Of a DNA stretch of 64,000 bases, positions 63,025 through 64,000 are shown one piece after another. The DNA is from Vulcanimicrobiota bacterium. GTDB taxonomy: Bacteria; Vulcanimicrobiota; Xenobia; Xenobiales; JADMJV01. The notes under the pieces are model-generated. The model saw nothing but the letters and a program-made list of their open reading frames with translations. It did not search any database and had not been told where the DNA came from. Within the stretch, counting starts at the first letter, position 1; each line of letters begins with the position of its first letter. The stretch spans positions 124,001 through 188,000 of the forward strand of contig JAHBVR010000012.1 of the NCBI GenBank assembly GCA_019637395.1, in the 5' to 3' direction. A program made the position numbers and the translations under genes.

Positions 63025-63759
63025 ATGTCCTACACACGAAGCGGCCGCGCGGCCGAAGAACTCCGCGTTCACAAGATTACTCCCGATTTTGCGCCGGCCG
63101 CCGAAGGCTCCGTGCTGATTGAAACAGGCAACACCCGGGTGCTCTGCACCATCACCGTGGAAGAAAAGGTTCCGAGCTGGCTGGCCGAACAAAACAAAGG
63201 CTGGATCACGGCCGAATACGGAATGCTCCCCCGCTCCACCCAGGTGCGCAGCAAGCGCGACTACCAACGCACCGCCGGGCGCACCCACGAAATTCAGCGC
63301 CTGATTGGGCGCAGTCTGCGGGCCGTGACCGACTTGAGCGCGCTGGGACAGCGTAAAATCATCGTCGACTGCGACGTCATCCAGGCCGACGCGGGCACGC
63401 GCACGGCGGCCGTCACCGGATCCTGGCTGGCCCTCGCCTACGCCTGCGACAAGCTGTTGCGCTCCGGTAAAGTCGCCCGCTGGCCCCTGCGCGAGCAGGT
63501 GGCCGCCGTCTCGCTGGGGCTGCTCAATGATAAGGTGCTGCTGGATATGGATTACATCGAGGACGCCGCCGCCAGCGTCGACCTCAACCTGGTCATGACC
63601 AACAGCGGCCGGCTGATCGAAGTGCAGGGCACCGGCGAGGAAGCCACCTTCGAGCGCAAGGACCTGGACGCCATGCTCGATCTGGGCTGGCAGGGGCTGC
63701 AACCCCTCTTCGAGCTGCAGCGCCAATCGCTGGCCGAAAAAGGCATCAGTTGGTCCTGA
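63025..63759 (+). CDS. rph: Ribonuclease PH
   Basis: 244 aa from the ATG at 63025. Family motifs: EGSVLIETGNTRVLCT, EYGMLPRST, RSKRDYQRTAGRTHEIQRLIGRSLRAV (in part), VDCDVIQADAGTRTA and EVQGTGEEATF. It trims tRNA 3' ends phosphorolytically. Its stop overlaps the next gene. Confidence 0.96.
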   Translation: MSYTRSGRAAEELRVHKITPDFAPAAEGSVLIETGNTRVLCTITVEEKVPSWLAEQNKGWITAEYGMLPRSTQVRSKRDYQRTAGRTHEIQRLIGRSLRAVTDLSALGQRKIIVDCDVIQADAGTRTAAVTGSWLALAYACDKLLRSGKVARWPLREQVAAVSLGLLNDKVLLDMDYIEDAAASVDLNLVMTNSGRLIEVQGTGEEATFERKDLDAMLDLGWQGLQPLFELQRQSLAEKGISWS

Positions 63760-64000
63760 GAGTCCTGCTTCTGCTGCTTTTGAGCTCTGGGGCGTGGGCT
63801 CAAGGAAACCCGCAGATGGCTCAATTGCGCCAGTTGATTCAGAACGCGCTGCAGCAGGCCCCGCCTCTGGACCCCGATCGCCAACCGGTCATCGCGCGCC
63901 TGGAACTGCTGACCATTCAGGCCGACAATCTCTCGCGCGGCGCCGGCGACTGGAACGTCTTCTTTCGCTTCTATCAGGAAACACAGGCGGTGATTGCGCG
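63750..64000 (+). CDS. Exported protein, N-terminal part (cut by window edge)
   Basis: 84 codons visible from a TTG at 63750 that overlaps rph by 10 nt; AAAAAGG precedes it. A signal peptide (LVLRVLLLLLLSSGAWAQ) is followed by a helical, Gln/Leu-rich mature part. No family recognisable from this piece. Confidence 0.55.
   Translation, partial: MVLRVLLLLLLSSGAWAQGNPQMAQLRQLIQNALQQAPPLDPDRQPVIARLELLTIQADNLSRGAGDWNVFFRFYQETQAVIA

Noticed and set aside
1-64000. CRISPR arrays, transposases, prophage or integrated element
   Set aside because: No spaced direct repeats, transposase motifs, terminal inverted repeats or phage structural genes were seen.

Overview
This window is about 64 kb of GC-rich (roughly 60% or more), gene-dense bacterial chromosome with about 72 protein genes. 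Most genes are packed head to tail with 4-nt stop/start overlaps. The content suggests a free-living heterotroph: tyrosine breakdown (HPPD, which needs O2), the MEP isoprenoid pathway (ispG), glycolysis (pgi), PRPP synthesis, natural competence (ComEA), c-di-GMP reception (PilZ) and a complete chemosensory array. I see no rRNA, tRNA, CRISPR array, transposase or phage block. The phylum cannot be fixed from the sequence. The many proteins without close textbook counterparts point to a sparsely sampled lineage, perhaps Eremiobacterota/Vulcanimicrobiota-like or Myxococcota-like; this is only a guess.

Layout. 1-6.2 kb: an S8 protease fragment, an L,D-transpeptidase-like protein, an acetyltransferase, then a minus-strand run (lipase-like hydrolase, dienelactone hydrolase, exported beta-rich protein, dual-specificity phosphatase, HD protein). 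6.3-11.3 kb: DUF1152 protein, a pseudo-sirtuin fused to a degenerate GGDEF domain, TspO, a methyltransferase and a DUF4344 protein with a dead second copy. 11.3-18 kb: a subtilase divergent from a catalytically dead clostripain-like protein, then membrane-active or membrane proteins. 18-24 kb: a minus-strand operon of PilZ, ComEA, two small proteins, a possible PD-(D/E)XK nuclease and two methyltransferases, preceded by thiolase and a biotin carrier. 24-32 kb: ispG with a DsrEFH-like triplet, then hppD, prs, pgi and a YfcE-type phosphoesterase. 32-45 kb: a large metallopeptidase, a VIT/VWA protein, a hybrid kinase, unknown proteins, a clan CD peptidase-like protein, UspA, a fluoride riboswitch with crcB, and a structured leader RNA. 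45-55 kb: a Wsp-like chemosensory operon whose last gene is a REC-histidine kinase instead of a diguanylate cyclase. 55-64 kb: paired SMR-type membrane proteins, two frameshifted genes, ICL/PEP-mutase and HAD enzymes, a scramblase-like protein, a DUF4105 protein, HtrA, a matrixin and RNase PH.

Themes. (1) Pseudoenzymes are frequent: sirtuin, GGDEF, clostripain C11, DUF4344 and a VWA MIDAS have each lost key residues. (2) About nine proteins lack a Sec signal but start with a similar short polar/Pro/Ser/Asn/Gln-rich leader of the type M-[KRQTA]-[VIL]-x; several are hydrolases or membrane-active proteins. This would fit a dedicated, non-Sec export route or cellular compartment. Four of their genes have a GTTAAC box 56-76 bp upstream of the start. 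(3) RNA-level control is visible at crcB (a known riboswitch) and upstream of the 44.2-44.8 kb genes (an unassigned leader with an intrinsic terminator).
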